A stretch of DNA of 64,000 bases from Pseudoalteromonas rubra (GTDB taxonomy: Bacteria; Pseudomonadota; Gammaproteobacteria; Enterobacterales; Alteromonadaceae). The notes below the pieces were generated by a model. The model made no database searches. It was not told the DNA's origin and worked only from the letters and a program-made list of their open reading frames with translations. Location of the stretch: NCBI RefSeq assembly GCF_005887115.1, contig NZ_PNCJ01000007.1:124001-188000 (forward strand). The letters are read 5' to 3'. The translations under genes and the position numbers were made by a program. Below, piece after piece: positions 54,128-63,746 of this stretch; within the stretch, counting starts at the first letter, position 1, and the number at the start of each line of letters is the position of its first letter.

Positions 54128-57031
54128 TCATTTACCAGGCGCAACATTAACGGCCGCAACCTGTGTGCCACTACTAATCACTAACACCCCTTCTTTACCC
54201 AATGAAAGCTGGCCACCCAGATCATACTCCCAGTCAACTTTTTTCGTTCTCAGGTTCAGAGCGTAGGTTTTGCTAAATGAAGCAGCGAATATATGACTTG
54301 CTGTCAAAACAATATTCGACTCTATATTTTGGTCTGGCATCCAGTCCCAAACGAGCTCACCATTAAATTCATCGAAAACTTTAAGCTCATTGCCATGTAC
54401 CACCACTACCAGCCCGTTGCCTACGGCTGGCATCTGATAGATAGTGTAAGACGATTTGGAAGTCCAACGTGCTTTTTGGCTCTCAATATCATAGCTTGCC
54501 AATGTATTACCGTAGGTGATCACATTGTTTTGTGATCCCAGTACAACAGTCTGTGCAATTTCATCGGCTTTAATCGAAAACAGGACATCACCATTGTCAT
54601 GATCCAAGGCTTTGATATCGCCGTTGTAGGGCACCAGCACATAGTCCTCATTCACTGCAGGCTCCCAGTTATCGGACCACTCACCCAGACCTTCCCACAA
54701 ATATTCACCTGTTAAAGCATTAAAACTCTGCATTCCACCAAAGTAACCGCCATTCATATAGGCACGCTCTTTAAATATTGTGGGGGCACTATATGTAGGC
54801 CACTGCGAGCCATGCTCACCACGAAACACCTGTTCCCCCGTTTGCGCATTGAATGCCCACAGCGCAGTGTCCTCATGTCCACCAGTGTGCACATAAACAA
54901 GATCATTGCCAAAGCTTGGCGCGCTGATATCACCTGAAACAGCATCATTGAACCACTGCTCTGCGCCTGTGGTTATATCCAGAGACATTACCCTGCCATT
55001 ACCTGTTACAAACACCTGGCCTGCGGCAATGGCTGGTGAAGATACGCTATACTCAAAGGACTGTGTCCATCGTGGCGTAAAATCCGCAGCATTTAGCATC
55101 ATGGCCTGATAACCATTGTGGCTGGCATTACCCTGGACCATTCCCCAGTCCCCAATCACAGGAATGGATTGTGCGTCATTCAGGTCCGAGCCAGCATACA
55201 CTTCATGTGCATTGGTATAGCCATCATTGTCATTGTCCAGGGTTGCATCTTTCATATCATTAGGGTTCAGGCCCGCATTAATCTCAACCTGGTCTTTGAT
55301 ACCATCATTGTCTGAGTCTATCGACAACGGGTTGGTGAACCACTTCAGGATCTCTATTGAATCACTGAGACCGTCACCATCACTGTCGGTAGCGATGGGA
55401 GATGTACCATATTCATTAATTTCCTGAGAATCAGACAAGCCATCTCCATCGGTATCTGCCAACACCGGTGACGTATTTGCGGCGTACTCCTGCAGTGCGC
55501 TCAGTCCATCTCCATCTTGATCAGAAGCGGGGTCAACATCTAAGCCATAACGACGCTCCCACCATTGCGGCAGGCCATCGTGATCTCTGTCACCCTCTAA
55601 ATCTATAGCATGTACTCGATTTGAGCTTGATATATATAAAATGCCATTGCTCAGCGCAAGGGTACCTGTCTCACCATAGCGCCAAACGACTTGTTTAGTA
55701 TTGATATTGATAAGCTCGACTGACTTGTCGGTAGAGACAAAGATATGGTCAATAACTGGAATGATATGACCTGTTAAAGTTGCGTTTTCAGCTGGCCAGC
55801 GCCATAAAATACTGCCATCTACTTCATCTAACAGTACGATTTGATTGTCATTGATTATATATATCCCTGCATCAGATACCGCAGGATCACCTTCGAAATC
55901 ACCATTGAGCGCCCAGCTAATGTTTCGTCGCTCTAAGTCAAAGTTGACCAGGCGACTTTTTTGATAGCCAATGACGTTGTTTTGATTACCAATAACGGGC
56001 GCAGCATCCGTACTCCACCCCCTCCAATCGTAATCAGGATCTGTCACAGTGAAAATCTCTACTCCCGATAGCTTATCGACAACGGTTAATTCAGGACCTG
56101 TATAGGCAATCGCATAATCACCAGAAATTGCAGGGGTAAACTTATCGTAGTGGCTTAAATCTTTAAACCATAATTGATTACCAGTAGAACCATTGAATGC
56201 ATACATCCCCCCATAGTAACCACCTGCCATGTAAACAATCTCATTTTCTATGGTCGGTGCATAGTATTCACTCCACTGATTCCCATATTCAGAGTTAAAG
56301 ATCAGGCTGCCATCTATTTCGTCGAATGCCCATAAATATGAGTTCTCATGCCCACCAGTCTGCACGTACACTTTGCCATTTGCGTAGGCAGGGGGATTTA
56401 AAGAATCCCGGGTAGAGAAACTAACACTCCAAAGCTCGTCGCCAGTGTGGGCATCGAGCGTATACAGCTGCCTACCCACAGTTCTGAATATATGTCGTTC
56501 ACTTGCCGTAAGAAACGCCTTTTCACTGCCCCAGCTATCTGAAAAATTAACACTCCATAATTCAGAAAAATACTGGGGGTCAACGGCTAATTTGATACTG
56601 CCTCGGTGTTTCTCTGATTGCTGGAAGGTAGACCATAAAACAGGTTTACTATCAAATGGATAGACATCCTTGTTATTACCTACACCATCACCGTCAGAAT
56701 CCACACTCTCACTGGGATCGAGTGGGAAAGCGTCATTCGCATCTTCGACACCATCATTGTCATCGTCATTATCGGCATTATTCCCGATGCCATCTGCGTC
56801 AGTATCCACGCTTTCTTTTGCATCAAGTGGAAATGCGTCAAGTGTATCTTCAACACCGTCGTTGTCGTCGTCAGTATCAGTATTGTCTGCGATACCATCG
56901 CCATCAGTATCCAGCTGTTCGGCTTTTTCCGAAGGAATGTTTGTGCTCGCACCACCGCCACTTCCGCCGCCACAAGCGGTCAAAGTAAACATCGTGGATA
57001 TTAGAATGACGGCACGTAAAATCGCGGTCAT
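54128..57031 (-). CDS. Duplicated beta-propeller/TSP3 lipoprotein
   Basis: A 967-residue lipoprotein (lipobox LTAC, then a GGGSGGG linker). Residues about 40-130 are thrombospondin type 3-like calcium repeats (DTDGDGIADNTDTDDDNDGV type, shown in part). A first PQQ-like beta-propeller of about 330 residues follows, then a second block of DxDxDG repeats (about 485-610), then a second propeller of about 330 residues. The propellers are clear duplicates: TGGHENSYLWAFDEIDGS matches TGGHEDTALWAFNAQTGE, and GGYYGGMYAFNGSTG matches GGYFGGMQSFNALTG. It is surface-exposed or periplasmic and likely a calcium-stabilised scaffold or binding protein. No enzymatic role is evident. Confidence 0.82.
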   Translation of the reverse strand: MTAILRAVILISTMFTLTACGGGSGGGASTNIPSEKAEQLDTDGDGIADNTDTDDDNDGVEDTLDAFPLDAKESVDTDADGIGNNADNDDDNDGVEDANDAFPLDPSESVDSDGDGVGNNKDVYPFDSKPVLWSTFQQSEKHRGSIKLAVDPQYFSELWSVNFSDSWGSEKAFLTASERHIFRTVGRQLYTLDAHTGDELWSVSFSTRDSLNPPAYANGKVYVQTGGHENSYLWAFDEIDGSLIFNSEYGNQWSEYYAPTIENEIVYMAGGYYGGMYAFNGSTGNQLWFKDLSHYDKFTPAISGDYAIAYTGPELTVVDKLSGVEIFTVTDPDYDWRGWSTDAAPVIGNQNNVIGYQKSRLVNFDLERRNISWALNGDFEGDPAVSDAGIYIINDNQIVLLDEVDGSILWRWPAENATLTGHIIPVIDHIFVSTDKSVELININTKQVVWRYGETGTLALSNGILYISSSNRVHAIDLEGDRDHDGLPQWWERRYGLDVDPASDQDGDGLSALQEYAANTSPVLADTDGDGLSDSQEINEYGTSPIATDSDGDGLSDSIEILKWFTNPLSIDSDNDGIKDQVEINAGLNPNDMKDATLDNDNDGYTNAHEVYAGSDLNDAQSIPVIGDWGMVQGNASHNGYQAMMLNAADFTPRWTQSFEYSVSSPAIAAGQVFVTGNGRVMSLDITTGAEQWFNDAVSGDISAPSFGNDLVYVHTGGHEDTALWAFNAQTGEQVFRGEHGSQWPTYSAPTIFKERAYMNGGYFGGMQSFNALTGEYLWEGLGEWSDNWEPAVNEDYVLVPYNGDIKALDHDNGDVLFSIKADEIAQTVVLGSQNNVITYGNTLASYDIESQKARWTSKSSYTIYQMPAVGNGLVVVVHGNELKVFDEFNGELVWDWMPDQNIESNIVLTASHIFAASFSKTYALNLRTKKVDWEYDLGGQLSLGKEGVLVISSGTQVAAVNVAPGK

Positions 57032-57325
57032 ACAGTCTCCTTGTTATATTATTAAGTTAGCTTCCGATAACTGTTGTTAAATTTAATTGTTAAATTATCT
57101 TTAATTTAGTTGCAGGTAGAGTTTAATTAATCGGTACAATTATATGCGAGCATAGGTGGGTACGCTACAGTTTTCAGCATATATAAAGGAAGTAAAATAA
57201 ATTGAGCGAGAAATTGGGGGGTCATGAATTCTGGACTTCGATAAAAAAGAATATTGCAAATGGCTTTCAGCATTAAATCACTGGCTACTTCAATGGCTAA
57301 TTAATATAACTTAAATGATTAATTT

Positions 57326-58051
57326 TTAAGATTTGTGTACATCTTTAATCTTTAGCATGTCGTAAACTCTGTTTGCACGGGTTTCATCAAAGCCCACCTT
57401 TTGGACATACACTTTTGGATTAGAGAATGTGCCAAACAACAAATCCCAGATAGCTAAGCCATAATTTTGTTTGTGATGCATATGTTTGTGGTGAACTCTG
57501 TGCATTTCAGGGCGCTGTAACACAAAGCCCAGCCAGTACGGCGTTTTAAGATCTGCATGTATGTAAATGTTGTACAAAGCAGCAATAATCAGGCTGACGG
57601 CAGTCCCATAGGCATCAAGGCCCAGAATAAAATAACAACACAGGGCATTCAAAAATGTGGCTGCAATACCATCAAAGGGATGCATATAAAACGATGTAAG
57701 GGCTTCAATGCGCCTGGGACTGTGATGCAACTGATGAAAAACACGCCACAGTAAGTCAAACTTATGCATCGACCTGTGCCACCAGTAAGCAACAAAGCTG
57801 GTTAATAAGAACCCGAGCATACCCTGCAGGAACATATTGTGAGTGTTAAAGCTAAATACAGAAAGGTCTCTAAAAATATCAACAAAAATCAGGCCTGCGC
57901 CGATTGTGGTAATCGATTGAAATAAGCTGATGCACGATGCGAGGATCATCCAGCGCCTGTCACACCTGTTTTTTGACGCTGGAGCGATGATTTCCAGGGT
58001 AAAAACACACGTAAATGCTGTGATGATTATAAGTAAGGTAAGTAGTTCCAT
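57326..58051 (-). CDS. Sterol desaturase/fatty-acid hydroxylase family membrane protein
   Basis: A 241-residue integral membrane protein with several helices and the histidine clusters of the fatty-acid hydroxylase superfamily: HRSMH, HQLHHSPR, HADLKTPYW, and HRVHHKHMHH. These bind a di-iron centre. The substrate (fatty acid, sterol-like or carotenoid) is not visible. It stands alone between two large lipoprotein genes. Confidence 0.88.
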   Translation of the reverse strand: MELLTLLIIITAFTCVFTLEIIAPASKNRCDRRWMILASCISLFQSITTIGAGLIFVDIFRDLSVFSFNTHNMFLQGMLGFLLTSFVAYWWHRSMHKFDLLWRVFHQLHHSPRRIEALTSFYMHPFDGIAATFLNALCCYFILGLDAYGTAVSLIIAALYNIYIHADLKTPYWLGFVLQRPEMHRVHHKHMHHKQNYGLAIWDLLFGTFSNPKVYVQKVGFDETRANRVYDMLKIKDVHKS

Positions 58052-58222
58052 ACTGGCCTAATCCGTATATTCTTGCCTAAACGACACGAAAACGATGGTT
58101 CCTAAATTAACAACATTATTATGTGGAACTTCGCTTTAAACTACAACCACATTTGCATATAGATAAATCCATGTATACTGGGCGAGCGGTCACCTCCTGT
58201 TGCGAAGCGGTGACCTGAGACA

Positions 58223-60025
58223 CTATTGCACCAGCTGATAACTATTGCCTAATTCATCCTGTAGTACGTAAGCAACCCCCTCAACAGGTGTCATATCAAG
58301 CGACTCAGTCAGGATTCGGCTGGAAAACTGCCAACCCTCAGGCAGCGTGAGCCGGTCTCCCAGGTTTTCCAAATCATCCATTTGCAATGAGGCGTCCGAA
58401 ATACGGCTGAACGACTGCATCACAAAAACCTGACCAGTGGTATCGATCAGCTCATAAATGCGTCTGCCTTTATAGAAGTGCCAGGTATTGCTTCTTGACA
58501 CCTCACCGGCAACATAAGGAAGTTGCTCACCCTGCGCAGCGCTCAGATCAGCGGTGGTTAATAAACGCATGTTTATCTCACCGAACTGGCGAATTTGCGT
58601 TTCAGCCTCTTGCGCTATCACCTCCGCGCCGCGGCTTTCGTCCACCACAAAAAAGCGCGGGCCGTTTGGAATAGCACTCAATGCACCGTGCTCTGCGGCA
58701 ACGTCTTCAAAGTCAATGGCATCCCACTGAGCCTGGCGACACATATCGACGCCCGGCGTCCCCCACACCTGAGCAACTATTTTGTCATCTTGCAGGTAAG
58801 GCAATAAAATCTCGCAATACCGCATGTTATAGCTTGGCCCACCTGTGATCAGCGGCGCCTCTGGCGCAGTCGTTTGCAGAAAATCTAACACATGCAGCGC
58901 CAGGTCCTCTCCGACATCATCCTGGATAAAGTGCCCGGCCTGAAAGCGTCTGTGATCTACCCCGTCTGAGCCTGGTACATGGTCCACCCACTTGCGCTGA
59001 TTGGCTTCGCTGCCGAGTCCCGTGTCATATTCCCCGGCATTGAACATAAACGGGTTATGATAAGCGCCCAGTGTTTGCCATGCTGGTAAAGTTTGCATTT
59101 CTATGCCAGAGAGCATGGAAGGAAACGCACGGACAGCTGCTTTGTACTGTACATTGGGGTAAGGTGCATTGTATGCAGTGACTTCTGCCTCACTCAGTTC
59201 AATCGCAGAGAGCTTTTGTACCACATCCCCCGCCATCAGCTCCGGTACACTGGCGGCATAATCGATCCATTGCTGAAACCCTTCGACGCGATCGCTTGAA
59301 CGGGTATCAAAAAAGGTGCTGGCATCTGCTGGTTGCGACTCATCTATCTCAAAGCTGGGCACGTGATAAGGGTTAGTACCAGTCGGAATAATGGGCATAT
59401 CCCCATTTGCGACCACTATTCTGGCAAAGCGCTCAGACATACTCCCAGCCACTCTCAATCCAATCAGGCTACCCCAATCTTGCACAAACAAATTGATATC
59501 GGTGAGTTGCAACTGGTTAATAAATGCTTTAGTCCAGGCGACATGATGTTCGTATTGATGCACCGCCACATTAAGCGGTTTATCTGATTTACCCATGCCC
59601 ATATTATCCAGCGCAATCACACGATAGCCGGCCTCAGCCAGAATGGGGATCATTTTACGGTATAAATATGACCAGCTCGGCTGACCATGCAGCATGAGTA
59701 TCACTTCACCATCTTTTGGCCCTTCGTCGACGTAATGCAGCCTCAGTCCTTCAATATCGAGATAGTTCGCTGCAAAATCATAGTCGGGTAACTCATCAAA
59801 ACACGCATCCGGAGTCCGGATAAACTCTACGCCTTTTGCTGTGGTCGAAGTCACGATATCAGCTTCCAGACACTCAGCGCTCAGCGGGCCTGTTTCGGGC
59901 CGTGCCTCTGCTGATATCTCAGAACTCTCCGTATCTTCAACACTGATTTCTTCATCATCGCCATCACTGCATGCCATTAAAATGCCACTAAGCAGACAGA
60001 TACCAATAACCTTACGCAAATTCAT
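58223..60025 (-). CDS. Lipid-anchored haloalkane-dehalogenase-like hydrolase
   Basis: A 600-residue lipoprotein (lipobox LMAC, Cys19). After an acidic linker the alpha/beta-hydrolase domain (about 80-390) shows HGQPSWSYLYRKM (113-125), nucleophile Asp183 in VQDWGSLIGL with the adjacent Trp, and a catalytic His365 in AGHFIQDD. These are the marks of haloalkane dehalogenases of subfamily I, with Gln in place of the usual Glu or Asn in HGxP. About 210 extra residues (390-600) follow with no family I recognise. The long frame from 60073 is not needed; M at 60025 begins the signal peptide. Substrate unknown. Confidence 0.75.
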   Translation of the reverse strand: MNLRKVIGICLLSGILMACSDGDDEEISVEDTESSEISAEARPETGPLSAECLEADIVTSTTAKGVEFIRTPDACFDELPDYDFAANYLDIEGLRLHYVDEGPKDGEVILMLHGQPSWSYLYRKMIPILAEAGYRVIALDNMGMGKSDKPLNVAVHQYEHHVAWTKAFINQLQLTDINLFVQDWGSLIGLRVAGSMSERFARIVVANGDMPIIPTGTNPYHVPSFEIDESQPADASTFFDTRSSDRVEGFQQWIDYAASVPELMAGDVVQKLSAIELSEAEVTAYNAPYPNVQYKAAVRAFPSMLSGIEMQTLPAWQTLGAYHNPFMFNAGEYDTGLGSEANQRKWVDHVPGSDGVDHRRFQAGHFIQDDVGEDLALHVLDFLQTTAPEAPLITGGPSYNMRYCEILLPYLQDDKIVAQVWGTPGVDMCRQAQWDAIDFEDVAAEHGALSAIPNGPRFFVVDESRGAEVIAQEAETQIRQFGEINMRLLTTADLSAAQGEQLPYVAGEVSRSNTWHFYKGRRIYELIDTTGQVFVMQSFSRISDASLQMDDLENLGDRLTLPEGWQFSSRILTESLDMTPVEGVAYVLQDELGNSYQLVQ

Positions 60026-60265
60026 AACCGACTGCTTTAACTTAAATTGTGTTTCTCGGATGTTGTGAACCATAGTCGTTTTCCTTATGTATCAGATAAC
60101 AATTGCTTGTCGTGTTGAGGCATAGGAATAACACCGCATACGAGTACAACGTAGCCCCCGGTGTGCAGATGGTGTAAAAGTCTGTCTCAATGGTGTTTTG
60201 GCGGCATGTCATCAGGGCAAGATTGCTTGTACCATTTAATAACTTAGTGACAACGGGAACTCCGA

Positions 60266-61297
60266 GTGAATACAGAGCAAATATTACCGAGTCAAACCGG
60301 GCTTTATAACAAAAGAACAACGCAGGCCTGGATCTTTTTGCTGATCTGGCCCTGGTTCAATATCTTGCTGTTATCCAGTGTGTTACTGCTACTCTAGCTG
60401 TTCACATTGCCCTTGTTCGCTCAAGTTATCGTAAAAATATGGGGAGGATTTTGTGCAGGTTATCTGTTGTTTAACCTGTGTGAGTCTGTCTTTTCTCGAT
60501 ATTTGCCAAAAAAGCTTTATCACACTATTTGGTTGCTCAGACCCTTTTCCATCATTCTGCTTTACATCCTGATAGGCCCTGTCGTCAACCTGCCCACCAC
60601 CAATCCAGCTGCACAGGTTACATTTTTGCCTATTGTCATTATGTTGCTCGAGACGTCGGTTTACATTGCGGTGATGCTGATGTTTAAACAACAGGCCTAT
60701 TATTTTCAGTCTCAGCTGCAAGCGCAAAAAGCCGAATTACAAATGCTGAAAATGCAGTCTAACCCGCACTTTTTGTTTAATACCCTCAACCTGATAGCCA
60801 GTGAAGTCACCCTGGAACCCCACAAGGCTAAGGCGCTGATTTATGACTTGAGTGACTTGTTGCGCCAAACCATTGAGCTGACAAAACACCAATTTGTAGC
60901 GCTTGAACAAGAACTAAAGCTGGCTGAACTCTATCTTGTGTTACAACAAAAAAGATTTGCAGACAGACTCACGTTTGATTTAGATTGCCAAAGTGAATAA
61001 GACCAACTTGCGGTTCCTTCTCTACTGTTACTGCCAGTTGTAGAAAACGCAGTAAAATATGGCATTGCACCTTATTCACAGGCAGGTCATATCAGTATCA
61101 TTATTGAAGCGACTACGCGCTCGTTGCTGATTGAAGTGCAGGATACAGGCGCGCCATTCGATGACACCCTGGTGAGTCAGGGCGAAGGCCTGCGCATAAC
61201 GCGCGAAACCCTGGCACTGCACTATCAAGATGAAGCGACGTTTAAACTGGTATCCACTGACGAGGGCACCAGCGCATTCATTACGCTGCCCCGGTAA
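60266..61297 (+). pseudogene. LytS-type histidine kinase with two in-frame stops
   Basis: Reading one frame from GTG at 60266 gives a 344-codon membrane histidine kinase interrupted only by TAG at 60395 (codon 44, in the hydrophobic N-terminus) and TAA at 60998 (codon 245). The H-box NPHFLFNTLNLI lies before the TAA; the N-box VVENAVKYG and G-box GEGLRITRETL lie after it. The frame itself is unbroken. An in-frame TGA lies just upstream of the GTG, so the start cannot move far. The product would lack the ATP-binding region unless the stops are read through. The response regulator gene follows 15 bases later and is intact. Confidence 0.8.
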
Positions 61298-61312
61298 GCA
61301 CACGAGCCCCAA

Positions 61313-62050
61313 ATGAATAAAAAAACCGTGATCATCGTCGATGACGAACAGGCTGCCAGACGGCACTTAAGGGATGTAATAAGTGGCTTTGATGCGCTAA
61401 ATATTGTTGCAGAGGCCGCGGATGGCAAGTCGGCCATAGAACAGATCATGCTCTGGCGCCCGGATATTGTCTTTCTCGATATTGAAATGCCAGAACTCAA
61501 TGGCTTTGATGTGGCACAGGCAACGCAAGGCTTAACCTATCAGCTGATATTTATGACAGCATACGAGCAATATGCGCTGAAAGCCTTTGATACCAATGCC
61601 ATAGATTACTTAGTTAAACCTGCCAGGCCGGAACTTATCGCCAAAAGCATAGGCAAAATTGTTCGCCAGCAAACACATAACCAGCCACAGCGCTCATCAG
61701 AGCGCCTGATCCTCAACGATCATGCGCAACAAAAGATCATTGAATTTGAGCATATCAGTTACATTGAAAGCATTGGCCGTTATCGACGAGTACATTTAAC
61801 AGCGCAAGGCGCCGGCATCCACAGCACAGACACCATTATTTCAGAGCAAACACTGGATGGATTTTGCACTCAGTTACCTGATTCACAATTTTACCGCTTA
61901 CATCGCAGCTATATCATCAATGCCACACAACTTTTAGAGCTTAAATATCACGCCCGAAAACATTTTGTGCTACTTGCGGGAACGGATGTACAAATTCCTG
62001 TCTCACGTCGTTTTATCCACACTTTAAAGGAGCGGATAACCACCAGGTAA
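61313..62050 (+). CDS. LytTR response regulator
   Basis: A 245-residue two-component regulator. The receiver domain has VDDEQA, phosphoacceptor Asp56 (FLDIEMP), a switch Thr in MTAYE and LVKPAR; residues about 140-245 are a LytTR DNA-binding domain (IEFEHISYIESIGRYRRVHL, FYRLHRSYIIN). It is complete, while its presumed partner kinase just upstream is interrupted by stops. It may be phosphorylated by another kinase or act unphosphorylated. Confidence 0.92.
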   Translation: MNKKTVIIVDDEQAARRHLRDVISGFDALNIVAEAADGKSAIEQIMLWRPDIVFLDIEMPELNGFDVAQATQGLTYQLIFMTAYEQYALKAFDTNAIDYLVKPARPELIAKSIGKIVRQQTHNQPQRSSERLILNDHAQQKIIEFEHISYIESIGRYRRVHLTAQGAGIHSTDTIISEQTLDGFCTQLPDSQFYRLHRSYIINATQLLELKYHARKHFVLLAGTDVQIPVSRRFIHTLKERITTR

Positions 62051-62253
62051 AGCGTGAGAGATAACTTTCGAGTGTAATGTGGACAACACCATTTTGCAGG
62101 CATAGCCCCTGATATATATTTTTTTTCTTCGATTGGGGAGGTATTAATGATAGGAAGCTCCCCCAAACCAAAGTGCAATAGCGGCTTAAGCTTGGCGATG
62201 AATGAGACTAAGCTAAACCATTCTCACTCACGCAATACTTGGCTCATTGTCTG

Positions 62254-62580
62254 TTATCTAATTCTCATGTGGGTTGCTTTAGATATGTGCCCAAACTTAC
62301 ACTCTTGATTAGCCTCATCGTGGACAAGCAGTACTTCCTTTCCCCCCATAAATGCCGCAAGTGCCATTGAATACATATCGTCAGAATCGGGGTCATCCTT
62401 TGGCCACCAGAAATTACCACTTTCATCACACGTCTTATCTGAAATCGTGGTATAAATTACATGAAACCCATCATGAGACATTACCTGTGTAATTTTCCCC
62501 CAGCTTTTTGTCCACCCTGCATGCCCTTGTATCGGTACAAATATCGACATTAACATTAGCAGTATTGATATTTTTTTCAT
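62254..62580 (-). CDS. Small secreted protein, paralogue of 48913-49242
   Basis: A 108-residue protein with signal peptide ending QGHAG. The mature part reads WTKSWGKITQVMSHDG, a Cys, WWPKDD, MYSMALAAFMGGKEV, a second Cys and HISKATHM. The order and spacing match the protein at 48913-49242. Function unknown; exported, and two cysteines could form a disulfide. Confidence 0.65.
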   Translation of the reverse strand: MKKISILLMLMSIFVPIQGHAGWTKSWGKITQVMSHDGFHVIYTTISDKTCDESGNFWWPKDDPDSDDMYSMALAAFMGGKEVLLVHDEANQECKFGHISKATHMRIR

Positions 62581-62765
62581 AATTTGCTCCTTTTAAATTT
62601 AACGTCCTGTCAAGGTGTAAGCAGCTCAATACCAGAGTCACCACACACCTTTTATAACACTAATCTAAACATCAGGATAATAAAATTATCAGACGTTACG
62701 AATCACCTTTAAAACACTTTTTAGCCATAATTTTTTGATTGATGATGTCCCGGCCACAATGATGC

Positions 62766-63251
62766 TCATCGTTTGACAAGCTCACGCTGGAGCTCGCCTA
62801 TCGTGTATTGACTAAACACCTTAATGCCCTGCTCTTCTAACAATGCGGCAGTGACACCCGAACCATTAACTTTGGTCCCACTAAACGTACCATCATAAAT
62901 ATTGGCACTGCCACAGGAAGGGCTACTTTGCGTAAGTATTGCGTACTTTATTTGTTGCCGTTGACAAAGTACCAGGGCGTTTTGGGCACCCGCGATAAAT
63001 TGCGCAGTGACGTCGATACCGTCATCTCCGACGACCCGGGATGACCCTCTGAGTACATCAACACCTTTTCCTGCGATGATTTCAGCTGGCGGCCGGGGGG
63101 TGGGCAGACCTGCGGATACTTCTGGGCAAAAGACCACCAACTCCACGTTTGTTTGAAGCCAGTACCAATCAGATTCAGGAAGAGACAAACAACTGGCATT
63201 GTATCTCACCTTATTTCCAACCAAACACGAACTAATGAGTACTTTTTCCAC
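62766..63251 (-). CDS. DUF523 family protein
   Basis: A 161-residue protein with the DUF523 features ISSCLVGNKVRYNA, FCPEVSAGLPTPRPPAEI and LTQSSPSCGSANIYDG, with several conserved cysteines. It is a widespread small cytoplasmic protein of unknown role. Its start carries a weak ribosome site; no operon partner is evident. Confidence 0.9.
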   Translation of the reverse strand: MEKVLISSCLVGNKVRYNASCLSLPESDWYWLQTNVELVVFCPEVSAGLPTPRPPAEIIAGKGVDVLRGSSRVVGDDGIDVTAQFIAGAQNALVLCQRQQIKYAILTQSSPSCGSANIYDGTFSGTKVNGSGVTAALLEEQGIKVFSQYTIGELQRELVKR

Positions 63252-63347
63252 CCAGAACTCCTTTATAAAAAAGCAACAAACCGGACTTAACTAAGTGTCG
63301 GAGTCGCGTTAGTCTGTTTATTTAGAACTGTCGCCTCCCTACGAGTA

Positions 63348-63746
63348 CTACGGGCCAAAGCTAGACTGCTCAATCTCGACTTGCCTAAAGCTGTGGCCGT
63401 CATACCTGAATGCGAAAAGCACTAAAGTATTGCCATTAAGAATTGAACTTTTCGACCATAGTAAAAACGCGTCTTCTGACAAGATACTGTATTGATAGTC
63501 GGTTATCCAGGGATCCTTAAGTGTTTGAGCTATGTAAAGAATACTGCCTTGCATCAAGTTTCCAAGATTCTCTGGGAGACGATCATTGTGGATATAATAT
63601 AGTGAGATTGCGGCGCGCAATGACTCAATATCAAGTGCTGCTTCATCATTTTTACTCAGTGGTGGGCAAACAACCAACCTTGGGATAATCAGGCTCAAAA
63701 CAATTAGGCAGCCAAAAACTAAACAACTAAATTTTAAATGCTTCAT
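63348..63746 (-). CDS. GspG-like pseudopilin-domain protein (orphan), second copy
   Basis: A 132-residue protein. An N-terminal hydrophobic helix (about 6-26) is followed by DIESLRAAISLYYIHNDRLPENL, then LKDPWITDYQYSI and AFLLWSKSS, the order found in the C-terminal domain of GspG-type pseudopilins, but with no prepilin leader. It is the same type as 48324-48848 but clearly diverged. The frame opens at 63908, but AAGGA is 10 bases before the ATG at 63746. The last 92 bases of the window show no further gene. Confidence 0.6.
   Translation of the reverse strand: MKHLKFSCLVFGCLIVLSLIIPRLVVCPPLSKNDEAALDIESLRAAISLYYIHNDRLPENLGNLMQGSILYIAQTLKDPWITDYQYSILSEDAFLLWSKSSILNGNTLVLFAFRYDGHSFRQVEIEQSSFGP

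Noticed and set aside
60266..61297. Programmed stop-codon readthrough of the kinase
   Set aside because: No recoding signal or downstream hairpin was seen near either stop; two stops in one gene fit decay or sequencing error better. Kept only as an alternative.
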